Positions 37,284-48,711 of a stretch of 64,000 nucleotides of DNA are shown here, piece after piece; within the stretch, counting starts at the first letter, position 1, and every line of letters begins with the position of its first letter. The stretch lies in the NCBI GenBank assembly GCA_025617745.1, contig CM046856.1, forward strand, positions 48,922,873-48,986,872, given 5' to 3'. Origin of the DNA: Heliocidaris erythrogramma (Eukaryota; Echinodermata; Echinoidea; Camarodonta; Echinometridae). The position numbers and the translations under genes are program-made. The notes beneath the pieces were generated by a model, which saw nothing but the letters and a program-made list of their open reading frames with translations, made no database searches and was not told the DNA's origin.

Positions 37284-38753
37284 GTCACATTCTTGTGTGC
37301 GCTCTAGCGGTCACATTTCTCGACGAATTTCTTTCAGACTTCCTGTGGACGTGTATCTTGGTAAAATCTGGACCCCTATAGTTTCTGGTGATGCTGCCCC
37401 CAGTGTTCCGTCTTTTATAGGGTAAAAAGCCATATTTTTGGGGATAGTTTGTGTGCGCTCTAGCGGTCACATTTCTCAACGGATTTTGTTCAAATTTTGT
37501 ACGAAGGTGTCTCTTGGTAAAATCTGGAACCCTATAGATTTTGGTGATGCTGCCCCCAGTGTTCCGTCTTTTATAGGGTCAAAGGTCATATTTTGATAGA
37601 TGTCTTGTGTGTACTCTTGTGTGCGCTCTGGGGGTCACATTTCTGAACGGATTTCGTTCAAATTTTGCATGAAGGTGTCTCTTGGTGTAATTTAAAAACC
37701 TATAGTGTTTGGTGATGCTGCCACCAGTGTTCCGTCTTTTATAGGGTCAAAGGTCATACTTCAGGGCATGGCGTGAGTGCACTCTGCAGGCCACATTTCT
37801 CAACGGATTTTGTTCAAATTTTGTATGGAGATGTATCTTGGTATAATCTACACATGTTTAATTTTTGGTGATGCTGCCCTCATTGTTCCGTCCTTTATAG
37901 GGTCAAAGGTCATTTTTCCATTTCTTGCACTCTTACTTCTGCATTTCTTGACGGATTTCGTTCAAATTTTGCATGAAGGTGTCCCTTGGTGTAATCTAAA
38001 AATCTGTACTTTTTGGTGATGCTGCCACCAGTGTCCCGTCTTTTATAGGGTCAAAGGTCATACTTCAAGGGATGGCGTGAGTTCACTCTGCAGGCCACAT
38101 TTCTTTATGGATTTCTTTCAAATTTTGTATGGACATGTATCTTGATATAATCTACACATCTTTACTGTTTGCTGATGCTGCCCTCATTGTTCCGTCCTTT
38201 ATAGGGTCAAAGCTCATTTGTCCCTTTTGTGCACTCTTACTTCTGCATTTCGTGACGGATTTCATTCAAATTTTGTATGGAGATGTATCTTGGTATAATC
38301 TACACATATTTAATTTTTGGTTATGCTGCCCTCATTGTTCCGTCCTTTATATAGGGTCAAAGGTCATTTTTCCATTTCTTGCACTCTTACTTCTGCATTT
38401 CTTGACGGATTTCGTTCAAATTTTGCATGAAGGTGTCTCTTGGTGTAATCTAAAAACCTATAGTTTTTGGTGATGCTGCCACCAGTGTTCCATCTTTTAT
38501 AGGGTCAAAGGTCATACTTCAGGGCATGGCGTGAGTGCACTCTGCAGGCCACATTTCTTGATGGATTTCTTTCAAATTTTGTATGGAGATGTATCTTGGT
38601 ATATCTCTCAACACATTTCTTTCAAATTTTATATGAAGATGTGTCTTAGTGAAACCTACACATCTAATTTCTACACCATCCTTTTGTTTGAGGGAGGGGA
38701 TGGGGGAGGGTCTTTGTCCCTCCTTCAAATTGCTGCCAGTGCCGGGGGATACA
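37202..38753. mobile_element. Inverted-end element filled with ~150-bp satellite units
   Basis: The ends TGTATCCCCCGGCA (37202-37215) and TGCCGGGGGATACA (38740-38753) are perfect 14-bp inverted complements. The left end also folds on itself (CGGCAGTATGCCG), followed by (CGC)n at 37251-37284. Inside are about nine tandem units of 148-168 bp, each with CACATTTCT/GCATTTC, then GGATTTCxTTCAAATTTTG, then GGTGATGCTGCC, then TTTATAGGGTCAAAGGTCA. The landmark recurs at about 37320, 37476, 37644, 37800, 37948, 38104, 38252, 38402 and 38558. Open frames here (80-114 codons) are translations of the repeat. Confidence 0.85.
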
Positions 38754-38868
38754 TTTAGCATTTCGCGGCCCCAGCAATGCACATTTCTAGTTTATATAGA
38801 TTATACTTAAAGGTAATCATGTGTTTAATGAAGGAAAATAAATTCTCACAAAATCAAGCAATACTTAA

Positions 38869-39340
38869 CCCTAATCCCTTTGGGGGGGGGGGCCTTTATG
38901 GCCCCCCTGTAGTTTTTTTCGCTGTGCTTCTAGACCGTTTGGAATTTCATGTTCAAACTTCAGGACTTTTTTTCTCAAGTCTCACGCATATTTTGATGTA
39001 TAATTCACCCCGGTTGGACATGTAGAACTGATTTTAGAGGTCGATAATTGCTTGACCGTCACAAAAAAACTGCAATTTTTGTACAGGTTTCTATGTAATT
39101 CATATATCCATTGCCAGAGCTGTTATAATTGATATGATGAATTAGAATTTGGATTATTTCTTTGTTATTAGTTTATTTCATATACTTTTAAAAAAATCTT
39201 ATTCTACTTGATATGTTTTACGTCTGTGCCAATTTTCAAGTCAATCGGTCTATTCGTTGCCGAGATCTGAGGGGGGGGGGCCAAAAAGGCCCCACCCCCC
39301 AATCGACTCAAGTCCTCCAAATAACCCAATGGGATTAGGG
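38869..39340. mobile_element. piggyBac-like MITE with TTAA target sites (472 bp)
   Basis: CCCTAATCCC at the left and GGGATTAGGG at the right are perfect inverted ends, each flanked by TTAA (38865-38868 and 39341-39344). CCCT-type tips with TTAA duplication are characteristic of the piggyBac superfamily. G-rich and complementary C-rich blocks lie just inside (for example GGGGGGGCCTTTATGGCC). No transposase frame. Confidence 0.82.
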
Positions 39341-39344
39341 TTAA

Positions 39345-39745
39345 ATCATATATTCAAGATCAAAATAAAATCATATGTGAGAAGTGAGCACAGAAATATT
39401 TAAGGATATTGAACTATAGCTCAGACCATTCGCAAAACATGAGGTCTCATGTTGAAATGTGAATTGTGCTTTTCAGTGAATGTGGATTCCCATCAAAGTT
39501 TCTTTCATTGGTTCATATTTTGCTGGTTCGAAGAATTGCATTAGGCCGGTTTCCCCTCGAAATGCAATCCCATTACCATATCTCCAGATTAGCTTCGGAT
39601 ATTTAATTGAATTGTGTATGCTGGAATAAAATATTCTGTGACTTATACACTACAAGGTGAAATATATTGCATGCAGAAATAATCTTCTTTTGTAAAAATC
39701 TCTGTTCTTCTTGCCCTAACCAGCATATTTTCTTTTATCTTTCAG
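39345..39745 (+). other. Sequence immediately upstream of the TSPN exon (intron end)
   Basis: AT-rich intron sequence ending in a TTTTCTTTTATCTTTCAG acceptor. The upstream exon that supplies one base of the first codon was not found in the window. Confidence 0.6.
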
Positions 39746-40299
39746 ATTTGATAAGTCTAGATGTACTTCAAGTCATTGGACATCCCCTCCCTGCTGGAGT
39801 GACTTTCACAGAGGGTCTGACTGGGGCTGCTTTTAAATTTGAAGGAGACTCCAATGCCGGCCGCCATGCTGAGCTCATCCTGCCCACAGAGTTCTCCACC
39901 AACTTTCCAGAGTTCTCCATCCTGATGCTGCTGCGCCCCTACAGCGGTAGCAGGGGTACCGTCTTTGGCGTCACGGACACCTCCCAACGGACAATCATCC
40001 TCAGCGTGAACATTACGAGCATCTCAGTAGTAGAGATGCGGATAAGCTTGATGCTAACAGACGTAGACTATACCAGTGATTCGATAGAGGTAGCGGCTTT
40101 TGTCGTGCCTTCCTTTATGAACCAGTGGACGCAACTGGCGTTGAGCGTCAGAGACAACCAGGTCACCCTGTTCCTGGACTGTCAGGAAATTGGTACGCAG
40201 TCTTTCGATAAACATCCAGGATGGCACATCAGAATACCTCAGATGGCTCCCCTTTTCATTGGACATCTAGGAATAGTTGGAGAACGGGTGCAATATTAT
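39746..40299 (+). CDS. COL18A1-like: Multiplexin-type (XV/XVIII-like) collagen, exon encoding the TSPN/laminin-G-like domain
   Basis: The exon starts after a pyrimidine-rich acceptor (TCTTTCAG) and ends at a GTAAGC donor. It enters in phase 1 (one base of the first codon comes from an upstream exon) and leaves in phase 0, giving 185 codons. The reading begins DLISLDVLQVIGHPLP. Conserved-looking landmarks of a thrombospondin-N domain follow: FSILMLLRP (about residues 57-65), VFGVTD (73-78), QWTQLALSV (127-135) and LFLDCQEI (142-149), whose Cys146 should pair with the Cys in the next exon. There is one N-glycosylation sequon, NIT (89-91). From memory, vertebrate types XV/XVIII have near-identical landmarks (QWTHLALSV, VDCEEF) with the same spacing. 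The domain lies at the N-terminus of secreted basement-membrane collagens. A TSPN domain alone could also belong to another collagen with an N-terminal TSPN domain; the Ser-Gly exons downstream favour XV/XVIII. The ATG inside the intron at 39667 is not a real start. Confidence 0.9.
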
Positions 40300-40307
40300 G
40301 TAAGCAG

Positions 40308-40630
40308 GGGGGGTGTTTCATAAAGTTGTTCGTAAAGTTACGCATGACTTTACAAACAACTTGAATATGAAGTGCCAGATAGGATGCCCAAAGTATTTCC
40401 TGATGTTTTGACAAAGTGTGACTGTATTTTCAATAACCTCAATCAAATTATGGCAAAATATATACTTTGCATTAAAAAGGTTTGTTATAATAAGAATGTT
40501 AATCGACTTCTGCACAGTTCAACTTTAGTTGATGCAGTTAATAAGGATTGAGCATCCCATTTGGCTTGCCATATTTAAGTCATTCGTAAAGTCATGCGCA
40601 ACTTCACGAACAGCTTTATGAAACACCCCC
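40308..40630. mobile_element. Harbinger-like MITE inserted at the TSPN-exon splice donor
   Basis: The left GGGTGTTTCATAAAGTTGTT and the complement of the right end GGGTGTTTCATAAAGCTGTT continue as near-identical inverted arms of about 45 bp. CAG flanks both sides (40305-40307 and 40631-40633), fitting a 3-bp duplication. The left duplication overlaps the donor GTAAGC at 40300-40305, which remains intact. Confidence 0.82.
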
Positions 40631-40717
40631 CAGTTCTTGTAGTTTGTTTATGGGCAAGTCTAAGTTATAAATTTGTCCCATACGTTGCCGACCGCATCTA
40701 AGATTTTAGCATATCTG

Positions 40718-40824
40718 GGCCCCCGTTTCATAAAACTATTATCAATAGCAAATTTATCATAGAGAGTGAATTTATCATAGAAATGAGGCAGTTGCTTTGA
40801 TAACAAGTTTCATGAAACAGGGCC
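40718..40824. mobile_element. Harbinger-like MITE with CTG duplication (107 bp)
   Basis: Ends GGCCCCCGTTTCATAAAAC and GTTTCATGAAACAGGGCC are bounded by CTG at 40715-40717 and 40825-40827. Internal words TTATCATAGA and TTGATAACAAG are shared with other copies. Confidence 0.8.
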
Positions 40825-41616
40825 CTGATGACCATATCAATCTGAAAACCCTCCCAGAGCTTGGATCATACAAAATGTCAAGAACAATGATACTCTTATG
40901 TCAATTATTGCAATTCCATAATATGTGATAACGAATGGGACATACCTTGGCCTTGCCTTTATCTAAATAATTGTTTTTTCTTGTGCCCAGAAGAAAGGCA
41001 CAAATGGATACAAAGCTAGTGGATGTACATTTGTAGAGATACCTAATCTGAAGTTTTGAACTTTCTTTGAATCCAGTTAAAAAACACATTTCAGTCAGTA
41101 CATCATCTTAATTGTCAACCGATAGGTTATTACTTCTCTATATTATTTCTTTATCCTTTCATTACAGAACTGTAATATTAAACAAAAATGGACAAAAAAC
41201 TTTTGTTCATGACTTTTTGCTGGACACACAATGAATTAGGAAGCCATTTTGAAAATATGCAGCAGCCCTTGGACAGAGAATTTTTTTCTTGCGGATCATC
41301 TTCAACAACTTATTTTATTAATTGGAACTAAACAAAAGTGAAAACGGAAGGATAGAAAATATATTAACTTGTTAAAAATTAATCCCTATACGTGTAATTT
41401 TATTTAAAACCATTCCAGATTTTAGTGTAACTTTACAATCTTGTATGCCATTACCTTCTTTTCCTGTTCAAAGTAGCCCTCATTAAAATCCATCATATCA
41501 GTTAAACATCAAACCACTTCATCTTTAATTGTCAGGTTTTTGTTTGAAAAAGAGAGTAAAGAATGCTATCTAGGTATTACTTTATTAATTTACTGTATTT
41601 CTGTTTGTATTTTAAG

Positions 41617-41685
41617 GGGGATATCCAGCAGATTTTTATCACTAACAGTGCAGACTCGGCTGAAGAACATTGTCCAATCGGTGAA
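41617..41685 (+). CDS. COL18A1-like: Multiplexin-type collagen, exon 2: end of TSPN domain with second cysteine
   Basis: A 69-nt exon (23 codons) lies between a TTGTATTTTAAG acceptor and a consensus GTAAGT donor, in phase 0 at both ends, so it joins the preceding exon without a frame change. It reads GDIQQIFITN, then SADSAEEHCPIGE. This matches the last beta-strand of TSPN domains, where a short IQxL-type strand is followed by a conserved Cys about a dozen residues later; here the Cys is residue 19. It is too short to stand out as an open reading frame. It is recognised from the splice signals, the phase and the domain logic. Confidence 0.88.
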
Positions 41686-43172
41686 GTAAGTAAAATTATA
41701 GTTACTCCTCCCCTGCAAGGGAGGGCTCCTGTTATGATATAATATGCATGAAATATAATTTCAAGGAAGCAGAACCTCTTTGCAATATGTATTTTTAGGT
41801 ATATTATAGTGAAGTAATTTAGGCTATCACTATTTATTATTCACATATAAATCGAGGAAAATAGTGAAAGTAAAAAAGGGGCAGTCTGGTAAAAAATATA
41901 AAATTGTTGGCACTCATAAATTAGTATTAATAAATTACGAGATTGGGAAGGAAGATTTGAATAAGTGTTTTCTTTCTCTGAAAGATCTTTGAAACCTTTA
42001 AAACAAACTAAAACAAATCTAAACTGTACTTCATTCTTTGTTTTCTGTTCCTCTGCTATAACTTTAAGGGCAACATCTCATTCTACTTATAATACTAGCC
42101 TAACTTGTATTTCACTGATTTTCAACATATCATATCCCAAATTAGTTTTCTTGATTCTTAATAGAAACCCTGTTTACCCCCTACTTTCCCATTAATAATA
42201 TAGCAAGTTGACAATTTACCATTTATCCCACTTAATTGCCAATCAGGATTTCCTTTTGAAGTAAAACTCATGAAGGTTTTTATGTATAATTTTTTACATC
42301 TTAGCTGACTATTATAATACATTCTTTGTGAGTGAGGAAAAAATAGATACATGTACGCATATTGCCTTGAAAATTTGAGAGATGTTGAACTAAAAAGAGG
42401 TAATAAACCAAAAAAAAAATGGTAGTGCTTACTTCAATAGGTTACTTTATCTGAGAAAAAGCAAAGAGAATTTTGAAAAGCATCCTTTACAAGAATGACT
42501 GCAGTCTTATTTATTTCTGACATGCTTTGCTCTTGCATGAATCATGCAAATATTATATATTATGATTGGTGCAGCTATTTACCACTTTTGTTTCATGCAT
42601 GTTTATTTTCAAAGTTAAGTTTTATGCAGTGAAATATTATACTGATCCAAAGCTAGCAAGCACAACAGAGCAATGTGAATATAGCACATTTGACAGAAAG
42701 GCATTACACTGCACAGCTATATCACCTGATAGTAGAGAGAGAGAAAGTGCATATTAAATCTCATGTATGTATCTATCGATTGCACAATTTGGTTGATTTT
42801 GTGGCTAAAAAATATAGCATTGCTATCCATATGAAGTATGAAAAACACTAATTTTTAATAGTCTATTACTCTGCTATTGTGAATGACAAGCTCTTAAAGT
42901 GACTAGAAGAGAAATTAATCCATATTGAAATAGTATCAAATAAAAATATCATTTATTGCAATTCAATTAGTTTTATGAAGAAACACTATTAAAAGCTCTC
43001 CATTGTTTTAATTTGCTTTTATTTTCATTTGCATACATTAACCATGTTTTATTGCCTCTTTATTTTCTATCACTGAAGCCTGATTTCAATATTTATCTTG
43101 ATATGATTTTAACCATTGGCCATTCGTGCATCCCATTGCTTTTCACTGCTTCCTTCTCACTTATGCGTCCAG
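41686..43172 (+). other. Intron 2 (1,487 bp)
   Basis: A GT-AG intron in phase 0. It is AT-rich, and no transposon with clear ends or coding fragment was seen. Confidence 0.7.
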
Positions 43173-43232
43173 ACATCGGGAAGCGGTTCTATGGCACTTA
43201 GACAAAGTGCCGGAGAGGATTGGGCCTTCGTA
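43173..43232 (+). CDS. COL18A1-like: Probable multiplexin-type collagen exon 3: Ser-Gly linker
   Basis: A 60-nt candidate exon (20 codons, phase 0 on both sides) has a strong pyrimidine tract and CAG acceptor (TTATGCGTCCAG) and a consensus GTAAGT donor. It reads TSGSGSMALRQSAGEDWAFV. The SGSG core followed by acidic residues is the kind of site to which glycosaminoglycan chains are added in multiplexin non-collagenous regions. The length is a multiple of three, and the phase agrees with the neighbouring exons. I recognise no domain beyond the Ser-Gly site. It could be alternatively spliced, since dropping it keeps the frame. Confidence 0.72.
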
Positions 43233-44930
43233 GTAAGTTTTAATTCATTCATTTGTCAACCCTTGCACCCCATTTTTAATCAGAAATCGGGTCGAAAGGT
43301 ACCTTTTTTTGTGTTGGATGTGCGGTAACAGTCGTGGGCTTTTAGTCAGGTAAATGTTGTCAATCGTTGCGCCTTTTTCCGATCGAGAATTGGGATTAAA
43401 GTCCAATGTCCTGTGCCTTGGATGTCTGTAATATTGTCACACACTTGTCCTTATCGTAATGAAGGTGAATCGTATCCGTGTATATTCAATGTTATAGTTT
43501 GGACGTAATTGACATCTGGTAATTGACAAAAAAGTTTGTGGGTGAATTAAGAGATGCATTAGTTGTAAGCATAAATGGTGGTGGTGTTGCAAGTTGCAGC
43601 AGGAGTAAAAGCAGCAGAAACTGTAGTAACAGAACCCTTTAACAATATCTGAACTTAATGTGTGCATTGTAAAAGGCCCTTGCTTTTAATATTAGGAGGA
43701 ATGCAGTAGAGAAAAATTGTAGTAATGATAATAATGATAATAGCCTCATCACTATTATATACTGTTCTCCCTGAGGGCCCTGCAGTCATAGTACTAGTAT
43801 GAAATATAAAACTGTACTTATTGAAGACAATTTTCAAAACATCTTTAGTGTATAAATGCAGTAGCATAGTTTAAAGCTGCATGAGAGAAGAATTCAAAGT
43901 AAAGCTCGGAAATGTGTGTTGTAGTTGCAGAACATCATGGACATTCATATGAACTAATGATAGCCATCTGCTCCCATCAAAAGTCTCATAATTGCCAATC
44001 ATATTTCCTCAAATGGCACTACAGTTAACTAAACAGAATGTGCTTCCCGATTACATAAAATAATTGTAAAGTCTGGTAAAATTTTAACATTTGCATTGTA
44101 TGAATCTTGTAGCACATGTAGAGCTTTTCAGTTAAGATGAGGGGGGGGGAAGAGGAAAGAAAAAATGCAAGAAGACAGATGAAGACAAATATATAAATAA
44201 AACTTGAATTCTAGAAAAGTTTTTACAGAATTAGGAGAGAAAGTGCCAAAAAAAGAAATAACTGGAAATGCATTTGTTATTAAACTCGACAGTGGGCTTG
44301 TACCAGAGCAAAATTTTGAATATCTTTCACCCTAACATCATATATCTGTACGATCTGCGTGATCTTTTGTGACACTGATTTACCTGTAAGCAAGCTTCAG
44401 GTAGAGATTGCACATAAAAATGCTAGATATTGTGTAGTAGCCGTTGCTTAATTATGCAGGTTGAGCAATTTATTTGTCACAAGACATTAGCTTTAGTTTA
44501 GCCCATAAGCTTATTTGTTCAACAAATTTTAAAGATAACATGCAATTATTAAACTAACCAATCAGCTAACTACTCGCTGCTGAAACATGCAAGCTTACTA
44601 CTAACTAATACTGTCATATTCTGTGTATCCTATGTATTTTCTAACAAGTTGCCATGTGCTTCACTTTTATCACTTCGTATAGGATGCACTTTGCACTGGG
44701 TTAAAGATGCATGTAAATGTGAAAGCATTTTAGATCGTAACTATTATTCTCATATTTTATGTATTTGGGCAAGTCTGAGGTATTTTGTCATTTGCTGTCC
44801 CATATGTTACAAAGAATATGGAAACTGAACAACAAGTGACTCCAAAAGTGTCATCATTTTTACTCGATTTTTGGTCTGCTCTAAGGTCTAGTAGGGCTAT
44901 TGTCTTGATATGATCATCTGGGCCTTGTGT

Positions 44931-45061
44931 CATAAGCTTGTTATCAGTAACAGCTGCCACATTTCTGTGACAAATTTGCTCTCAGCCAATCAGATGCAAG
45001 GATTTCAGTAGCTTATAACAGTTATTACAACTCTTTATTGATAACAAGTTTTATGAAACAT
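44931..45061. mobile_element. Harbinger-like MITE, right end decayed
   Basis: It begins after CTG with GGCCTTGTGTCATAAGCTTG, has the core TTTGCTCTCAGCCAATCAGA and ends ACAAGTTTTATGAAACA. Confidence 0.7.
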
Positions 45062-45390
45062 ATACTACAATCGAAGATGCAGTCGGTAATGTACTTGACA
45101 AAATACCGTGGACGTGCCCAATTGCTAATAATTCGCAATGCTTCAATCACTTTATCACGTTTTAGAGATTGCACACTGCACTGTTTAAAAGATGCATGTT
45201 AATGTAATGCTTGTTTTATGTCGGTATTCCCATTGAAAAATATATGTATTTTATATCAATTTGATCATTTATATGTATTTTTGTGCCCTATGACAAGATA
45301 GTGACCTATTTCTGAGGTCAGATTTGTTTGTTATGAGCAGTTGGTCATTGAGTGGTCATCTTATTAATATCTTGTGTCCACTTATTATAT

Positions 45391-45461
45391 TGTGTGCTGA
45401 GACCAGTACATTAACTCATGTCACTTTACATGGAGTAATGACCTCCTAGCTCTCAAAAGAT
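45391..45461 (+). repeat. Dispersed hairpin repeat, diverged copy
   Basis: Arms CTGAGACCAGTACATTAACT and GGAGTAATGACCTCCTAGCT. A left half-arm lies near 45562 (AGCCAGAGGGGTGTAAACTC). Confidence 0.55.
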
Positions 45462-45610
45462 GCCTGTAATGTAGGATATTCTCAAAGCTAAGTTCTTTAT
45501 GTGACATCAAACCAAGTTCTGTGATAACTCCTTGATCAGACTGTCTGCTCATGCATGTAGCCAGAGGGGTGTAAACTCATAATAATGCTTGAACAGAAAC
45601 AGAGATTTAA

Positions 45611-45905
45611 AGGGAAATCCGACCTTAATAGCAAGTTGATGTGCAAGAAAGAGGAAAAATCAGAGAAGCAGATAATGGTGAAAGTTTGAATGAAATCGAA
45701 CAAGCAATAAGAAAGTTATGAATTTTTGAAAGTTGTAATCACTATACATATGGGAATTTCAAATTGGCCGAATAGGTAATGTCACTGTGATGTAGCTGTG
45801 GACAACTCCCTCATTCACTCAAAATGACTAAAATGTCACTTTTTTCAAAATGTATTACTCAGTAGGATCTTTTTCTTTCATGAGGACCTACAACAATATG
45901 CTATC
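45611..45905 (+). mobile_element. Truncated TTAA-flanked MITE
   Basis: AGGGAAATCCGACC follows TTAA (45607-45610), resembling the tip AGGGATAC of the 35834 element, with AGAAGCAGATAATGGTGAAA inside. No matching right end was seen, so the copy appears truncated and the right limit is approximate. Confidence 0.45.
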
Positions 45906-45930
45906 TCCAATAAGTTTGTATCAAATTGTC

Positions 45931-46014
45931 TTCTCCTGCAGAGCCAGAGGGGTGTTAACTAGTGATTTAATAACAGAAATGGAAAGATAATGAACTTCTA
46001 GCTCTCAACAGACA
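45931..46014 (+). repeat. Dispersed hairpin repeat copy
   Basis: Arms AGAGCCAGAGGGGTGTTAAC and ATAATGAACTTCTAGCTCTC. Confidence 0.65.
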
Positions 46015-46462
46015 AAATTTAGTCAAAGCTATAATACTGCATGTTTCTAGAGCAATTATTAGCATTTCCTGCAGGGCTGTCGGTCACCGATTGGTCATCG
46101 TATGTATTCTTCTGCTGCATCCACAACATTTCCTAGAAGCTTGTAACCTTGGATACCCTCAAAAATAGCCTTTTTAACCTCATTCAAATTACGTGAATAT
46201 TGAGTTGCCCTTCCTCAGCAGTGTAACATGCATTTGGCACCTGTTCATGGTCTAGTATTTAGGCCCCGGTCACACTGTAAAACTGATCCTAAACTGATCC
46301 TAAACCGATCGATAATAAAAAAAACCCTTGGCGTTTTAGTGTAATGTAGGTTTACTGTTGATTTTTATGTCAGTGTTTTATCAGTGTTGTTAGTCTTTTT
46401 TTTGAGTGGTTTTGAGTTGATTTCAAATGTTGTTAGGCTCTGGTCTTTCGAGAATGTTCAGA

Positions 46463-46717
46463 GGATGTTACATATACAATTACATTTTGGAGGAGGGTGG
46501 TGGGGAAGCCTAATTATCAGGGGAGCATTTCATCACATGTCTTGTCAGTGATTTTTACTGACAAATTTGCTCTCAGCCAGTCAGATGCAAGGATTTCAGT
46601 AGCTTATAACAGTTGTCTGTAAAAATCACTGACAAGACACGTGATGAAATACCCCCCTGATAATTAGGCCTCCCTCACCACCCTCCTCCAAAATGTTATT
46701 GTATATATGTAACATCC
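46463..46717. repeat. 255-bp palindrome centred on a Harbinger-like MITE
   Basis: The left arm GGATGTTACATATACAATTA continues through TTTTGGAGGAGGGTGGTGGG and TAATTATCAGGGG to the MITE end. The right arm is its near-perfect complement, ending TATATGTAACATCC. The MITE (46521-46656, core TTTGCTCTCAGCCAGTCAGA) forms the middle. The palindrome therefore extends about 55 bp beyond the MITE on each side. Confidence 0.82.
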
Positions 46718-47229
46718 TTGATGAAACACTCCCCAAGACTTGCTTGTAGATCAGCTAGAGACAATTCAGGTCAATGCAGTAAAGTGGAATTTGATAACCT
46801 TTTTGTTTGGTCTTGTCCATGTGACTTGGGTATCAGGAAAGCTTGAGATACCATGCCATTCCGTTTGCGTGTTAAACTTAATGAGGTATGACTAAGAGGG
46901 TAAGGAGAAGAATGAAGCTGCTATTACTAGCAGGTTCATCTGCACTTTCTGTCATTCATGAAACGAGGACAAATAATCGTGACTTTGATCAAAATATTAC
47001 AATTTCATGTTCTGGAACACATTTATTTATGGCTTTTTTTTTTCTTCTAAAAATGACATAAAAATTTGGAAATGGGAGTGAGGAAAGAAAAAAACTTGAC
47101 TCGCTGCCACCTGTGACTATTCTGAATCACAATGTAGATGATCTTTTTAGAATTAGATGATACAGCAGAATGGGTGAAATTCTTCATTGTTTTTATTCCT
47201 TTTTTGTCCTCAAACAGCTAAGTAATTTT

Positions 47230-47302
47230 TTCTGCTGGAAGCAAGAAAGGCGTTAACTCTTAGCATTTACATTAAAGTCCTTCTAGTTCTCAACATATAA
47301 TG
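47230..47302 (+). repeat. Dispersed hairpin repeat copy
   Basis: Arms GGAAGCAAGAAAGGCGTTAA and TTAAAGTCCTTCTAGTTCTC. Confidence 0.65.
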
Positions 47303-47401
47303 CAGTTGTTGGTTTATTCTCAAATGCAGCTATGGTCTAATAGTTACTCACACGCAGTTGGATTTCTAAATTATAAGGATGTTATTAAGAATTAATTTAT
47401 A

Positions 47402-47768
47402 CCCCTTTCAAACCATGCATTTACCCTGGGAAGTGCCCTGCGTAAGTTCAGAGTTACGCGGGGAAAGGTTTGGTTTGAAAAGGACAATGGAAAAGTTACC
47501 CGCGTAAAGCCGAAGAACTTCTCCACGTAACTTGTCCACCTACCGAGGTGGAGAACTTACACGGGGAAAGAGATTGGGAAAGCGGTTGGTGAAATAAGTC
47601 AGCGATCAATTATCACTTCCGGCCGGTCACATTATGATCCTGTGTTGTCGCATCGACTTTCATTAACCCCGCACGAAAACACAAACACGGTAAAGTAAGG
47701 AATTCTTGCTCGTAAAATTTGAAGTTTTTCACCTGGGAAGTTCAGCGGGGGAAACTGGTTTGAAAGGG
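47402..47768. mobile_element. DNA transposon remnant with CCCTTTCAAACCA ends (367 bp)
   Basis: CCCCTTTCAAACCA at the left matches the complement of TGGTTTGAAAGGG at the right, and TTATA abuts both ends (47397-47401 and 47769-47773), suggesting a 4-5 bp duplication. The interior repeats GGGGAAAG and GAACTTACACGGGG words. No transposase frame; superfamily uncertain. Confidence 0.72.
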
Positions 47769-48330
47769 TTATAAGTTGCAATAACACACAGAGTTTATAT
47801 CAGAACGTCAGTTTTGTCTTCCCAGATAGACAAGGACATGGTATGTAATTGAAAGCTTGTATTGTGTATGAAACTGAGTGTTTCAGAGAGGGGTTATATG
47901 TTACATACACTTCATAATGGTGATAATTTGAAAGTACAAAATCTAAAAAGGTACCAAATTTGAGGGAAAAAAATATCCTTATTAGAAGGAAAATGAGAAG
48001 GAGTAGCAATACTAAAAGAGCTACAATTGTAGTTTATACTTAGTAGATTTTAAGCAGAGGGATAAACAATAAATATGAAAGAAAATAAGAGTAAAAGTAA
48101 TGACTGAACAAACAATTATAGAAATTTATGGGTAGGATTAGAAAAAACACATGAGTTTGATGCAGAGAATGTGTGTTTTTATTTGTGTATGGAGTACGAC
48201 CAATAAATCTTCGCATACACCACTGAGACGAGGACATCTAACAATGTGTAAGCCTTTCAAACCTCCATAATCACAGTTATCTCTTAGAAACTTTCAAAGC
48301 GGATTAGGGAGGTGATTGGTAGCTGTAAAT

Positions 48331-48480
48331 GGCAATTACTGGTAAGTGGTGGTATATGAAAAGACACAAATAAGTTTTTCTTAAAAGTCAGTCAACTAGT
48401 GTCATTTGAAACTTAAACTCTATAATTTAATGTTGGTATAAAAGGCAATTACATGTAAGTGGTGGCATAAAAAACACAAA
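48331..48480 (+). repeat. Two-unit direct repeat, ~113-bp spacing
   Basis: GGCAATTACxxGTAAGTGGT recurs at 48331 and 48444, followed each time by GGxATAxxAAAxACACAAA. Confidence 0.65.
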
Positions 48481-48711
48481 AGAGTTTGTCTCAAAACAGC
48501 AAATCATGTGATCCATTCTTTTGGCATGTCTGCTAGATAGAGGGTGATCTGACATTTATTTCTTTGGGGACAATTAAATTGCTCTGGGCTTTATTTCATC
48601 AAAGATTTAGGGTTGCAATTTGGTTTTAAATCAGGTTTAGGGTTGGGATCAAGTTAGGTTAAGTGTTGGGTCTCGAGTCGCAGGAGCATGGCACCTGTAC
48701 CATAAAGCTGC

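Larger units (their letters stand above)
40300..41616 (+). other. Intron 1 downstream of the TSPN exon (1,317 bp)
   Basis: This GT-AG intron in phase 0 carries two Harbinger-like MITEs (40308-40630 and 40718-40824). The rest is AT-rich with no recognisable coding content. Confidence 0.85.

Noticed and set aside
37201-38782. Several open frames with repeated peptide words
   Set aside because: They are translations of the tandem satellite-like units.
39667-39745. ATG upstream in frame with the TSPN domain, as a start codon
   Set aside because: The sequence reads through an obvious pyrimidine tract and acceptor; the peptide is not a plausible signal peptide.
39757-39987. Antisense frame across the TSPN exon
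   Set aside because: Shadow of the real exon on the + strand.
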